Notes: generated from the letters alone by a model not told the origin. DNA of 64,000 nucleotides from UBA1240 sp045599185 (GCA_045599185.1 JAZRVO010000031.1:1-64000); one strand, 5' to 3'. Positions 1-8,079 are shown, counted from the stretch's first letter. Program-made: numbers and translations.

Positions 1-252
1 AAAGAGCTGTCTGGCGGTCAGCAGCAGAGGGTTTTACTTGCCCGAACTCTGTGCGCCGCCAAATCTGTTTTGATTTTAGATGAACCTGCAAAAGGTTTTG
101 ACTCTGAAATTACAGAAATTATGTATGGCTTGCTGGAAGAATTGAACAAAGCTGGAATTACCATAATAACAATCAGCCACGATTTAGATGCGGCTAAGAA
201 ATATGGCAACAGAATTCTTAAACTTGGTAAAACCTGGGAGATTGTAAAATGA
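1..252 (+). CDS. Metal (zinc/manganese-type) ABC transporter ATP-binding subunit, 3' end only
   Basis: The reading frame is open from base 1 and lacks its start, so only the last 83 residues are present. They begin in the ABC signature motif (LSGGQQQR), then Walker B with the catalytic Glu (LILDEPA) and the switch His (ISHD). These mark the C-terminal half of a nucleotide-binding domain. The TGA stop overlaps the ATG of the downstream permease by 4 bp (ATGA), so the two are translationally coupled. The partner permease is of the ZnuB/MntB family, so the subunit probably powers uptake of zinc or manganese. The exact metal cannot be read from the sequence. Confidence 0.9.
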   Translation, partial: KELSGGQQQRVLLARTLCAAKSVLILDEPAKGFDSEITEIMYGLLEELNKAGITIITISHDLDAAKKYGNRILKLGKTWEIVK

Positions 253-1079
253 GTGATTTAGCAATGTATTTTTCTTTTTCTTTTGTTCAGTATGCTTTTA
301 TTGCAGGCATTATGATTGCACTTTCTTCGTCCCTGCTGGGTGTAACTTTGGTGCTTAAACGCTTTTCTTACATCGGCGACGGACTTTCTCACACTGCATT
401 TGGTGCAATTGCTCTGGCTTCGGTGTTCAAAATTGCAAACGATACCTGGTTTGTACTGCCAGTAACTGTAATTTGTGCCATTGTAATTTTGTGTGCAAAA
501 GAAAACTCTAAAGTAAAAGGGGACGCCAGCGTTGCAATGATTTCAGTTGGTGCATTGGCATTCGGCTACCTTATAATGAACATCTTTTCTCCACCAGCCA
601 ACCTTTCTGGTGATGTTTGCAGCACACTTTTTGGTTCAACATTAATCCTTACTCTTTCAAAAACTGATGTAATTTTTTCTGTAGTTTTTTCACTTCTGGT
701 AATTTTGTTTTACATCATTTTTTACAACCGCATTTTTGCCATCACTTTTGACGAAGAATTCGCCTTTGCCAGTGGAACTCCAACTAAACTTTTGAATGTG
801 GTAATGGCAACAGTAATTGCAGTAATCATTGTTTTGGCCATGAATCTGGTAGGTTCTCTTTTGATTTCGGCTTTAATCATTTTTCCGGCAATTTCTTCAA
901 TGTTGATTTTCAAAAGCTTCAAAAAGGTCACAATCTTTTCGTGTATTTTCTCTGTAGTTGGTGCAGCTTCCGGCCTTTTAATTTCTATTATTGCAGGAAC
1001 TCCAGTTGGTTCCACAATTGTAATGATAGATATTTTGTGCTTTGCTATTTGCAAATTAATTTCATGTTTTATAAAATAG
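249..1079 (+). CDS. Metal ABC transporter permease (ZnuB/MntB, ABC-3 family)
   Basis: This 276-residue, highly hydrophobic protein has about eight predicted membrane segments. Its N-terminal region (ALSSSLLGVTLVLKRFSYIGDGLSHTAFG) is characteristic of ABC-3 permeases for zinc, manganese or iron. It is full length for the family. The start overlaps the stop of the ATPase gene by 4 bp. It should form the inner-membrane channel of the transporter with that ATPase. The solute-binding protein gene is not in the window and may lie upstream of base 1. A putative lipoprotein gene follows after 7 bp. Confidence 0.9.
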   Translation: MSDLAMYFSFSFVQYAFIAGIMIALSSSLLGVTLVLKRFSYIGDGLSHTAFGAIALASVFKIANDTWFVLPVTVICAIVILCAKENSKVKGDASVAMISVGALAFGYLIMNIFSPPANLSGDVCSTLFGSTLILTLSKTDVIFSVVFSLLVILFYIIFYNRIFAITFDEEFAFASGTPTKLLNVVMATVIAVIIVLAMNLVGSLLISALIIFPAISSMLIFKSFKKVTIFSCIFSVVGAASGLLISIIAGTPVGSTIVMIDILCFAICKLISCFIK

Positions 1080-1086
1080 GGTGATT

Positions 1087-1539
1087 ATGAAAAAGATAAT
1101 TCTGTTAGTTGCTGCCGCGTTTTTATTGGTTCTGGTAATTTCGTGCAAAAAAGCGAAAGAAAATGTTGAAAATCAGGCTGTTTTGCAAAATTCGGCCAGT
1201 AAAAAAGTTGATTTGGATTTGACAAAAGCAAATTACAACATTGTTTCTTCAATTGCCGTTGACATAATGTTTGACCCTGAAAAATATGCCGGCAAAAAAA
1301 TGAAAATTTCGGGTCTTTATTATTCTTCTGTTTACGAAGACCAGCGGTTTTATTCTGTTTTGATTTGGGACGCGACAGGCTGCTGCCCGACGGGTTTCGA
1401 CTTTATTCCGCCTGCCACAATGACGTACCCGGATGATTTTCCGGCAAACGACGAAAAAATTACGGTAACCGGCTTGCTGGATTTTATAAAAAAAGACGGT
1501 CAGGATTGCCTTGTTTTTAAGGCCGAAGAAATTTTATGA
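1087..1539 (+). CDS. Small lipoprotein following the metal transporter
   Basis: This 150-residue protein starts at the ATG at 1087, preceded by AGGGTG. A GTG lies 6 bp upstream in frame but fits the ribosome binding site less well. The N-terminus is a classic lipoprotein signal ending LVISC, so Cys20 would be lipidated. The mature part contains a CCP motif (TGCCPTGFDF) and a short OB-like beta-rich stretch. The gene is 7 bp from the ABC-3 permease, probably in the same operon, which suggests a periplasm-facing accessory role in metal handling. I do not recognise a named family with certainty, and the metal role is inferred from context. Confidence 0.75.
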   Translation: MKKIILLVAAAFLLVLVISCKKAKENVENQAVLQNSASKKVDLDLTKANYNIVSSIAVDIMFDPEKYAGKKMKISGLYYSSVYEDQRFYSVLIWDATGCCPTGFDFIPPATMTYPDDFPANDEKITVTGLLDFIKKDGQDCLVFKAEEIL

Positions 1540-1620
1540 ATCAGCATTCAGAAAAAACATTCAAAACAATGCAATTTTTTACGGCAGGCACAGAGTTTTT
1601 CAAAAAAGTGAAAATCATAC

Positions 1621-1626
1621 TATAAT
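1621..1626 (+). promoter_or_regulatory. Putative -10 box (TATAAT) ahead of the CPBP protease gene
   Basis: A perfect TATAAT lies 55 bp upstream of the likely TTG start at 1681. The region 17 bp upstream (TTTCAA) is only a weak -35 match. Confidence 0.4.
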
Positions 1627-1680
1627 CTTAAAGCCGAATATTGAAACACGGAAATTTTTATAGTAAAAGCGGAGAGAAAT

Positions 1681-1788
1681 TTGATACCTGCCGAAAAAGT
1701 CAGATTAAAATGCATGGTGCGATATTTGGTAATTGCATTTTTGTTACCATATATTTGTGTTTTGCTTCAAAATATTATCAAAAAATAA
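1681..1788 (+). pseudogene. Out-of-frame N-terminal part of the CPBP protease
   Basis: A TTG at 1681, preceded at ideal distance by GGAGAG (1671-1676), opens a 35-codon frame. It encodes a charged start and then a clear membrane segment (residues 14-30, YLVIAFLLPYICVLLQN). It ends at a TAA straight after a run of six A (1780-1785). Skipping one A would join it to the frame of the following gene, giving a continuous 249-residue membrane protein. This is therefore most likely the true 5' end of the downstream gene, separated by a one-base insertion or by slippage. The in-frame alternative starts at 1714 and 1717 have no better ribosome binding site. Confidence 0.6.
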
Positions 1789-2431
1789 AATTGCAGATTT
1801 TTTACTGTTTGGAATTCAAGCAGCATCACCAAGTATAGCCGCAATTATTGAAATTAAGCTTTTTGAAAAAAGAAGCCTTACTGACTATTTCAGTTTCAAG
1901 CTAAATGTAACGGCCATAATAATTCCTTTACTGGTGGCCGCTGTTCCTATGCTGGTTTCAAAAATTGCTTATTGCCGCATGGTGGAAACCAGTGTTTTTA
2001 TGGCTGACCTTTCTGCAAAACGATGGGTAATTGTTTTGTGGGCACTAATTGCAGAAGAAATTGGATGGCGCGGTTTTCTGAAACCTTCATTAAAGGCAAT
2101 TATAAAACGCCCGGTTTGGGCAACACTTATAACAGGCCTTGTCTGGAGCTGCTGGCACTATCATTATTTTATTCAAAATGGCATGGAAATACCTTTTTTA
2201 TTATTTGCGGCTGGTGCTGTTGTTGAAAGTTTCATCTATTCATTTTTCATGAAATTTACAAATCAAAATCTGCTTTCGCCAATGGTTTATCACTTTTTGT
2301 GGAATATGTGCCTGCATCTGTTTTTGGTTAATTCCGGCTGCAACAATGAAAGTTTAATTCCGTATATTGGAGTGATTGTGATAGAAGCTTTTACAGTGCT
2401 GATTATGTTTGCTGTTCACAAAAAAAGCTGA
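1733..2431 (+). CDS. CPBP-family intramembrane metalloprotease, frame broken near the N-terminus
   Basis: The main frame holds the CPBP (CAAX protease and bacteriocin-processing, Abi) core: the EExxxR-type motif (AEEIGWRGF), a WSCWHYHY segment with the second His motif, and HFLWN with the third. Several membrane helices are present. These families cleave or modify membrane substrates, but the substrate here is unknown. The ATG at 1733 has no ribosome binding site and gives a non-hydrophobic, Cys/Phe-rich start. The convincing start is in another frame at 1681, and the break lies in the A-run at 1780-1785. If the break is real the protein loses its first helix. If it is a sequence error or slippage site, a normal 249-residue protein results. 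Confidence 0.7.
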   Translation: MHFCYHIFVFCFKILSKNKIADFLLFGIQAASPSIAAIIEIKLFEKRSLTDYFSFKLNVTAIIIPLLVAAVPMLVSKIAYCRMVETSVFMADLSAKRWVIVLWALIAEEIGWRGFLKPSLKAIIKRPVWATLITGLVWSCWHYHYFIQNGMEIPFLLFAAGAVVESFIYSFFMKFTNQNLLSPMVYHFLWNMCLHLFLVNSGCNNESLIPYIGVIVIEAFTVLIMFAVHKKS

Positions 2432-2461
2432 AAGTTTACCGGAAAAGAAACCGTATTTTTA

Positions 2462-2491
2462 TTATGAAATTCTAAAGAATAAAGTTATAAT
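2462..2491 (+). promoter_or_regulatory. Putative promoter of the HD-GYP gene, unusually close to the ATG
   Basis: TATAAT at 2486-2491 is preceded 18 bp upstream by TTATGA, a weak -35. The ATG at 2498 lies only 6 bp after the -10 box, so transcription would begin at or next to the start codon and the mRNA would be essentially leaderless. Confidence 0.45.
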
Positions 2492-2497
2492 AAAAAT

Positions 2498-2701
2498 ATG
2501 AAGCCCGTATATGAAAAAGATAAATATGTATTTGCCCGTTTCCTAAGTTTGCTGATTACTTTGCTGGGATACACAATGGTTATTGTTAATCGCAAAAACA
2601 ATAATCCGGTAATGATGGGTGTAAGTTTGTTTTATGGCTCTTTAATGCTTGCAACTTTTATAATAATTACAATAAAAAAGATTTGTTTTTGTTTTATATA
2701 A
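2498..2701 (+). CDS. N-terminal membrane segment of the HD-GYP protein (0-frame part)
   Basis: The 67-codon frame encodes two hydrophobic helices (residues 13-30 and about 40-60) and ends at a TAA at 2699. The next gene starts in the -1 frame and continues directly with further membrane helices, so the two look like one protein. The 0 frame reads ATA AAA AAG at 2672-2680, which is a canonical A AAA AAG slippery heptamer (2674-2680). A -1 shift there would continue with GAT TTG into the downstream frame. Adding one base makes 2498-3684 exactly 396 codons. A simple one-base deletion near 2665 is the alternative. Confidence 0.6.
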   Translation: MKPVYEKDKYVFARFLSLLITLLGYTMVIVNRKNNNPVMMGVSLFYGSLMLATFIIITIKKICFCFI

Positions 2702-3684
2702 ACGCCATCATTCTTATTTTTCTTGTTGAAATTGCATATCTTATAAAAGGTGGAACAGAAGGCGTTGATATTATCTGGGTCACTTTGTTTTCTTTTATTT
2801 CATTGTATTTGATGAATTTCAGGCATTTTGCAGTTTTAAATGGAATTACCACTTTTATTCTGGTAATTGCAATGTGGACGCCATTAAGCAATTTCTGCTA
2901 TCCGTTTTCTGATGCATTCAAAATCCGTTTTCTTTTAATCATTATTCTTGAATACCTTACGGGAATGTTTCTTGGTTACAGCATGGAAAAAACCAGGGAA
3001 GCCAGAAATAAATATTATAAAGAACTTACCGATTTGCAGGAAAACCTTAAGCAGCAGGTTCAGGAAAGAACCAAAGAACTGGAAGATGAAAGGAACAGCA
3101 GGGAATTGCTGATGCTGGAGCTGGTTTCGGCACTTTCTGCCACAATTGACGCAAAAGACAAATATACAAGCGGTTATTCACAGCGGGTTGCAAATTATTC
3201 AAAGGAAATTGCCAGAAGACTGGGGCTTTCTGAAAAAGAGCAGTCGAATATTTACCTTTTCGGCTTGCTTCACGATATTGGAAAAATTTCCATTCCGGAT
3301 GAAATTATAAACAAAAAATCGCGGCTTAATGATGACGAATATGAAATCATTAAAAAACATCCTATTAAGGGAAGTGAAATTCTTTCTACCATAAAATCAA
3401 TGCCATATATTCACGAAGGTTCAAGATGGCACAATGAACGATGGGACGGGAAAGGCTATCCTGATAATCTTTTCGAGGATAAAATTCCCTTGTCGGCTCA
3501 AATTATCAGCGTAGCAGATTCCTATGATGCTATGACTTCAAATAGAAGTTACCGCGACGTATTGCCTCAGGCAGCAGTGCGAAGCGAAATTGAAAAAGGC
3601 AGCGGTACCCAGTTCAGTCCGAAGGTTGCAAAAATAATGCTGGATATTATCAGCGAGGACAGGGATTATAAATTGCACGAATAA
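2683..3684 (+). CDS. Membrane-anchored HD-GYP domain protein (putative cyclic-di-GMP phosphodiesterase)
   Basis: The N-terminal 110 residues are membrane helices continuing those of the upstream frame. A coiled-coil linker follows (about 105-145, rich in E, K and Q), then an HD-GYP domain. The domain shows the metal-binding HD pair (LLHDIGK), the GYP signature as WDGKGYPDN, and downstream His/Asp ligands (HPIKGSEIL, ADSYDAMTSNRSYR). HD-GYP proteins hydrolyse c-di-GMP to pGpG and GMP. The TTG at 2683 has no ribosome binding site and lies in the middle of a helix, so this frame is probably reached from 2498 by frameshift or a corrected base. The complete product would be about 395 residues, with six or more membrane helices as sensor. 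Confidence 0.85.
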   Translation: MFLFYINAIILIFLVEIAYLIKGGTEGVDIIWVTLFSFISLYLMNFRHFAVLNGITTFILVIAMWTPLSNFCYPFSDAFKIRFLLIIILEYLTGMFLGYSMEKTREARNKYYKELTDLQENLKQQVQERTKELEDERNSRELLMLELVSALSATIDAKDKYTSGYSQRVANYSKEIARRLGLSEKEQSNIYLFGLLHDIGKISIPDEIINKKSRLNDDEYEIIKKHPIKGSEILSTIKSMPYIHEGSRWHNERWDGKGYPDNLFEDKIPLSAQIISVADSYDAMTSNRSYRDVLPQAAVRSEIEKGSGTQFSPKVAKIMLDIISEDRDYKLHE

Positions 3685-3799
3685 TCAGGGTTCAATTAAA
3701 CTATAAAAAACAGAAAGAAACCTGTATTCCGTTTGCTTGCCAGTCTAAATATCGAGCTTTTAGCGCAAGAATTGTGTAAAACATCAAGGTTGTAAATCC

Positions 3800-4123
3800 A
3801 TGCTACAAATGAAGAAAGTAATTCCTGCTTTTAGGGAATGTGATTTTCAAATAAGCCTTTATGATGGGTCTGTGTTCATTGATTTTTCTGTTAACGGCAG
3901 CAATTTGATTTTTATTCGTGCCATATCTTTTGACGGTTATGGTTTTACCGTTTTGGGCAATTATGCCGTTCCTATGGATAAAAAGGATTCTGAACAATTT
4001 TTGTTCTGGTTGAAAAATGGAAATATTGATGATTGCGCTTGTGAAGAATTATTATTAAAGCTAATTTACTTAAACAGGCATTTAATTTGGAACGATGCGT
4101 TGAAAGAATTCAATTTATTGTAA
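3800..4123 (+). CDS. Hypothetical protein, 107 residues
   Basis: This is an acidic soluble-looking protein without a signal peptide or membrane helix and with no motif I recognise. A second ATG at 3809 is possible. The only ribosome-binding-like sequence is a distant AAGG about 10 bp upstream of the first ATG. The gene stands alone between the HD-GYP gene and an exported-protein gene, and base use resembles its neighbours. It is called from frame length and the absence of a better frame on either strand. Confidence 0.5.
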   Translation: MLQMKKVIPAFRECDFQISLYDGSVFIDFSVNGSNLIFIRAISFDGYGFTVLGNYAVPMDKKDSEQFLFWLKNGNIDDCACEELLLKLIYLNRHLIWNDALKEFNLL

Positions 4124-4198
4124 GTTTTATTGTAAGCTGGCGTTAATAATGAATAAACTTAGAGCGGAAAAATATAAATTGAATGTATGGAGTTTAAA

Positions 4199-5023
4199 AT
4201 GAAAAAAAAGTTCTTAATTATTTTAATTACGTGTGCATTGCTGGCAAAAGCAAATTCAGCAGAAAAGAAAATTAGTGATTTTAATAATGAATATGGCGGA
4301 ATTACTGAAACTTTTATTATTTCGCCTGAGGAAAAAGATTATGAACAGTTTTCGGAAGTATCTTTTTTTTACGACAAAAACAAACAGAAAATTAAAGTTG
4401 TATATAATCTTTCATCAATTGTGGAAGAGCAGACCGGATATTCGCAGCAGGCAGAAATATATAGCAATGGCCGGCTGTCAGAATACCGGATGATTTTTTC
4501 CAACGCAGGAATGAAAAAATATGGAGTTAAGGAAATAATCGAAAAAATTAATGATGAAAATATAACATCAGAAATATGGTATTCCAATGGCAATGGAATC
4601 GCTAAAACCTCTGCTGATTCATTTACGCTAAAATACCCTTTGTATTCTTTGCCATATCTTGAAGAAGAATATGAACTTGAGGAAAACAAAACTGCATTGT
4701 TTACTGTTAGTGCAAAATATCATTTAGCTAGAAGTTTTGTTCATTTTACTGGTGAATATGAAAACCTGAATGAGAACGATAAAAAAACAATAAAATTCTT
4801 TGGCGAATTTCTTTCAAGTGAATCTCTGATTGATTTGTATGTTACTAAATCTACAGTTCTTTATGAAGGAAAGGAATATACCGTCTATATTCAGAAAAAT
4901 TTATTGCCATATTTAAGAAAGAATATGGATTTTTTAATGGCTTATGGTGTTATGGGGCTAAAAGAAAATCTTGTTTTGTTTATGACCGAATTTAGCGAAA
5001 TAAATTACGAAAATATGAGATAA
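4199..5023 (+). CDS. Exported hypothetical protein, 274 residues
   Basis: The start at 4199 is chosen because GGAG lies 6 bp upstream and gives a clean signal peptide (MKKKFLIILITCALLAKANS, likely cleaved before AEKK). An ATG at 4187 overlaps that ribosome binding site and would add MEFK before the signal. The mature part is rich in E, Y, K and S, lacks membrane helices and shows no recognised domain, so it is probably periplasmic. The next gene follows after 8 bp and may be cotranscribed. Confidence 0.65.
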   Translation: MKKKFLIILITCALLAKANSAEKKISDFNNEYGGITETFIISPEEKDYEQFSEVSFFYDKNKQKIKVVYNLSSIVEEQTGYSQQAEIYSNGRLSEYRMIFSNAGMKKYGVKEIIEKINDENITSEIWYSNGNGIAKTSADSFTLKYPLYSLPYLEEEYELEENKTALFTVSAKYHLARSFVHFTGEYENLNENDKKTIKFFGEFLSSESLIDLYVTKSTVLYEGKEYTVYIQKNLLPYLRKNMDFLMAYGVMGLKENLVLFMTEFSEINYENMR

Positions 5024-5031
5024 TCACCACT

Positions 5032-5550
5032 ATGGTAAATACTTCTTTAATCTACATTGAAAAAAACGACTCTTACCTTATGCTGCATCGCGTAAAAAAG
5101 CAGAAGGATTATAACAAGGATAAATGGATTGGCATTGGCGGAAAATTTGAAAATGCAGAAAGTCCTGAAGAATGTGTAATTCGTGAGGTTAGGGAAGAAA
5201 CCGGGCTGGAGCTGGCTGGGGCGTGGGAAAAGGGGCGGCTGGAATACCGGGGAATTGTAACTTTTATCTGCAATGATGATTCTGCCCCCGACGGGCTTTA
5301 TACCGAGTTTATGCACCTGTTTTGGACAGATACTTTTGATGGCCAACTTATAAAATCTGAAGATTGTGAAGAAGGTGTTCTTGAATGGGTGCTAAAATCG
5401 AAAATGAACGACTTGCCTCATTGGAAGGGTGATGAAATTTTTCTGGATTTGATAGAAAAGCGTGCACCTTTCTTTTCCTTGAAGTTGATTTATAAGGATG
5501 GTGTTTTATTGCAGGCCATCCTTAATGGAAAGAATCTTAGTTCAGACTGA
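5032..5550 (+). CDS. Nudix hydrolase, MutT/8-oxo-dGTP diphosphatase-like
   Basis: A complete Nudix box is visible: GKFENAE followed after seven residues by REVREETGL, matching GX5EX7REUXEEXGU. This motif binds the metals for cleaving nucleoside diphosphate linkages. The 172-residue length and the N-terminal pattern (YIEKNDSYLMLHR, WIGIGGK) fit the MutT-like group that removes oxidised dGTP, but Nudix substrate specificity cannot be fixed from sequence. The 3' end overlaps the convergent cytidine deaminase gene by 14 bp. No strong ribosome binding site precedes the ATG. Confidence 0.85.
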   Translation: MVNTSLIYIEKNDSYLMLHRVKKQKDYNKDKWIGIGGKFENAESPEECVIREVREETGLELAGAWEKGRLEYRGIVTFICNDDSAPDGLYTEFMHLFWTDTFDGQLIKSEDCEEGVLEWVLKSKMNDLPHWKGDEIFLDLIEKRAPFFSLKLIYKDGVLLQAILNGKNLSSD

Positions 5551-5950
5551 AGCTTTCTGGCAGTAATTCTCCAAGAGTAAACACTTTGTAATCACTAGGG
5601 CTTTTTGCAAGAATTATTTTGAAGTCTTTGTTGCAGAATTCTGCCATTACCTGGCGGCAAACTCCGCATGGCGGACAGAAATCTTCAATTGTAGGGTTTC
5701 CTTCAGAATCTTCCGGACCGCCAACTACCGCTATGGCAGCAAAATCTTTATCACCTTCGCTTACGGCTTTAAAAATGGCAGTTCGTTCTGCACAGTTGCT
5801 TGGTCCGTATGCGGCGTTTTCAATGTTGCAGCCTGTGTAAACCTTGCCGTTGGTTGTAAGCAGCGCCGCACCCACGTGGAAGTGGGAATAAGGCACATAA
5901 GACATTTTTGTCATTTCAATGGCAATTCTAATTAATTCTTCGTTATTCAT
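5537..5950 (-). CDS. cdd: Cytidine deaminase
   Basis: This 137-residue protein has the zinc site of small homotetrameric cytidine deaminases: CAE (Cys53, catalytic Glu55) and PCGVC downstream. It deaminates cytidine and deoxycytidine to uridines in pyrimidine salvage. Length is normal for the tetrameric class. It converges on the Nudix gene with a 14-bp overlap. Its promoter box ends 6 bp before the ATG, so the transcript is probably leaderless. Confidence 0.92.
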   Translation of the reverse strand: MNNEELIRIAIEMTKMSYVPYSHFHVGAALLTTNGKVYTGCNIENAAYGPSNCAERTAIFKAVSEGDKDFAAIAVVGGPEDSEGNPTIEDFCPPCGVCRQVMAEFCNKDFKIILAKSPSDYKVFTLGELLPESFSLN

Positions 5951-5956
5951 GCCCTA

Positions 5957-5984
5957 ATTATACCACAGTTAAATTTTTCCATGC
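5957..5984 (-). promoter_or_regulatory. Promoter of cdd, TTGAAT-16-TATAAT
   Basis: On the minus strand TTGAAT (5984-5979) and TATAAT (5962-5957) are 16 bp apart. The -10 box ends only 6 bp before the cdd ATG at 5950. A second TATAAT on the plus strand (5975-5980) lies 22 bp before the aldo/keto reductase ATG, so the short divergent gap may hold two overlapping promoters. Confidence 0.55.
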
Positions 5985-6002
5985 TATAATTCAAATAGAA
6001 TT

Positions 6003-6866
6003 ATGGAATATTTTGAATTAAACAATGGTCTTAAAATACCGGCAGTTGGCTTTGGCTGTTATGATGCAGCTAAAGGGGACTCTCAGAAAATGCTGATTAA
6101 TGCAGTTGAAAGCGGCTACCGTTTTTTTGATACTGCTTCGCTTTACGGAACTGAGCGGTTTTTAGGCAAGGCTCTTTCTGGTTCTGGTCTTCCCCGCAGT
6201 GATTTTTTTATTCAGAGTAAAATGTGGCTTGATGAAATGGGCTACAATCAGACTTTTCAGGCTTTTGACAGAACTCTGAATCGTATTGGAACTGATTATC
6301 TGGATGTTTATCTTATCCACTGGCCACGTCAAAATGGAACTTCTGCTGAAGAATGGAAAGAAACTTTAAGTGAAACTTACAAGGCACTGGAAGAATTGTA
6401 TGCAAAAGGAAATATTAAGGCAATTGGTCTTTCAAACTTTTTGCCACATCATCTGGATCATATTTTGAGTATTTGTAAGGTTATGCCTGTTGTGAATCAG
6501 TTGGAAATGCACGTTGGTTATATGCAAAATTATGCCGCCAGCTATGCTAAAGCAAAAGGTCTTGTAATTGAAGCCTGGAGTCCTTTGGCTCGTGGTGGTC
6601 TTGCTGACAATCAGCTGCTATCTGAATTAAGCAAAAAATATGGCGTTAGCGCAGGAAGAGTGGCTTTGCGGTTTGTGTACCAGAGTGGTGCAATTCCTTT
6701 GCCAAAAGCCCAGTCTATGGAACATCAGAAGGAAAATATGGATATTTTTGATTTTGTACTTTCTTCTGAAGATTTCCACAGACTTGCAACCTTGCCTCAA
6801 TCTGGCTGGAGCGGCGAACATCCCGATTTAAGTATTCCCACTGTTAAATCGGATTTGTTGCAGTAG
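6003..6866 (+). CDS. Aldo/keto reductase
   Basis: The 287-residue protein is a standard (beta/alpha)8 aldo/keto reductase with the full catalytic tetrad: Asp43 and Tyr48 in FDTASLYG, Lys73 in IQSKMW and His106 in YLIHWPR. The late motif PLPKAQS fits NADPH binding. The closest groups are the 2,5-diketo-gluconate-reductase-like AKR5 enzymes, but the carbonyl substrate cannot be deduced. It is transcribed divergently from cdd, with a likely -10 box at 5975-5980. It ends 192 bp from a convergent gene, and that gap shows no clear terminator. Confidence 0.9.
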   Translation: MEYFELNNGLKIPAVGFGCYDAAKGDSQKMLINAVESGYRFFDTASLYGTERFLGKALSGSGLPRSDFFIQSKMWLDEMGYNQTFQAFDRTLNRIGTDYLDVYLIHWPRQNGTSAEEWKETLSETYKALEELYAKGNIKAIGLSNFLPHHLDHILSICKVMPVVNQLEMHVGYMQNYAASYAKAKGLVIEAWSPLARGGLADNQLLSELSKKYGVSAGRVALRFVYQSGAIPLPKAQSMEHQKENMDIFDFVLSSEDFHRLATLPQSGWSGEHPDLSIPTVKSDLLQ

Positions 6867-7058
6867 TTTGGGCTGATGTTCCATATTGGGCAGGTTACGG
6901 CAGCTTTTTTGCGCTAGGTGCGTGCGCGGCATGGGCTGAAAAATTCAGCTGCAATGAACGTTTTCTGTTTTCATGCCGCACTTGGCTGTTTAATATTTGG
7001 TTCAGCTTTTTTTCTATTTCAGAATCCCTTAAAAAACTGGCCGGGTAAAGCGAAGCTT

Positions 7059-7907
7059 TTATATAAAAATTCTTGTTTCTTTTTTGTACTGGGCAAAGCC
7101 CGGTTTTCTTGCCTGATGCTTTTCTGCAAGCGGAATACTGATAAACAGGAAAAGGCATGTATTCAAAACCGCGCCGGAAAGAATGAAGTACGATTTTTCT
7201 TGCAAAACGGGCACTGACAGCAGCCATGCAATGGCAATTCCCCACCACATCAATATTTCGCCCAAATAATTCGGGTGTCGTCCGTGCTTCCATAAGCCGG
7301 TTCTTATAAAGCCGGTGTTTTTGTTTTTTTTAAACCGGTGCATCTGCAAATCCGCAATTCCCTGAATACTTGCCGCCGCAAGGCTAATCAGAATTCCTGT
7401 TAGGGCTAAAGGCTTAAAAGCAAACTGGTTGTGAATAATTTCAATTGCAGGAATCATGCAAAAATAAACGACAAAAGTAGGCACTAAATGAATGCCGAAA
7501 AAATTTACCAGCGGATACAGCCATTTGGTTTTTTCTTTAAGCATGGTGTATCGCCAGTCCTGAAAACCCAAACCGTGAAAAGTATAAGCCCAGTTTGCCG
7601 TTAATCTTATTCCCCAGAACCATATTGCCAGCAAAACAGTAAAACCCATAAGGTTTATTCTGTGCGTGCAGGCTGAAGCCGTAACAAAAACCAGCGGCTG
7701 AACGCTCCAGTAAGGGTCGTAAACAGAAGCGTTTTGAAAAATTAAGCTGAATATGAAAATTATGACTGTTGCAGCCACATCAAGCAGCAAAAACAGGCTG
7801 CATAATTCCATTGAAGTTTTTGCGCCCCATAAAAGGCACAATGCAAAAGCTGCTGCATAAACGAAAAGCAAAATTAAAAAGCTGCAAACTCTGTTAATGT
7901 TTTTCAT
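7059..7907 (-). CDS. DUF1295 / steroid 5-alpha-reductase-like membrane protein
   Basis: This 282-residue polytopic membrane protein has the conserved DUF1295 segments: a YDPYWSVQP stretch near residue 65, WFWGIRLTANWAY and, near the C-terminus, the cofactor-loop pattern GLWKHGRHPNYLGEILMWWG. That last pattern is shared with 3-oxo-5-alpha-steroid 4-dehydrogenases and isoprenylcysteine methyltransferases. It is thought to act on lipid-like substrates with a nucleotide cofactor, but the bacterial function is not established. The gene stands alone, and no strong ribosome binding site is visible before the ATG. Confidence 0.85.
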   Translation of the reverse strand: MKNINRVCSFLILLFVYAAAFALCLLWGAKTSMELCSLFLLLDVAATVIIFIFSLIFQNASVYDPYWSVQPLVFVTASACTHRINLMGFTVLLAIWFWGIRLTANWAYTFHGLGFQDWRYTMLKEKTKWLYPLVNFFGIHLVPTFVVYFCMIPAIEIIHNQFAFKPLALTGILISLAAASIQGIADLQMHRFKKNKNTGFIRTGLWKHGRHPNYLGEILMWWGIAIAWLLSVPVLQEKSYFILSGAVLNTCLFLFISIPLAEKHQARKPGFAQYKKETRIFI

Positions 7908-8079
7908 ATTTTAAATATACACATAAAAACCGCAAAAATCATTAAATAATTCTAAGCCAGCAAATGCTTAAGCAGCCCCAATGCACAATTTTTTGAACAA
8001 ATATTGAAAAATCTGCATTTTTTCAGGTTTTTAGGGTTGGTCGCTATTTACGTCTGCCAGCACGCAAACAGCAATTTGC

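Noticed and set aside
1641..1838. Open frame between the lipoprotein and CPBP genes
   Set aside because: It is a shifted reading of the CPBP N-terminal helix; the frame starting at TTG 1681 explains the same DNA better.
6895..7293. Minus-strand open frame overlapping the DUF1295 gene
   Set aside because: It overlaps the conserved C-terminus of the DUF1295 gene in another frame, and its low-similarity, Arg/His-rich product fits no family.
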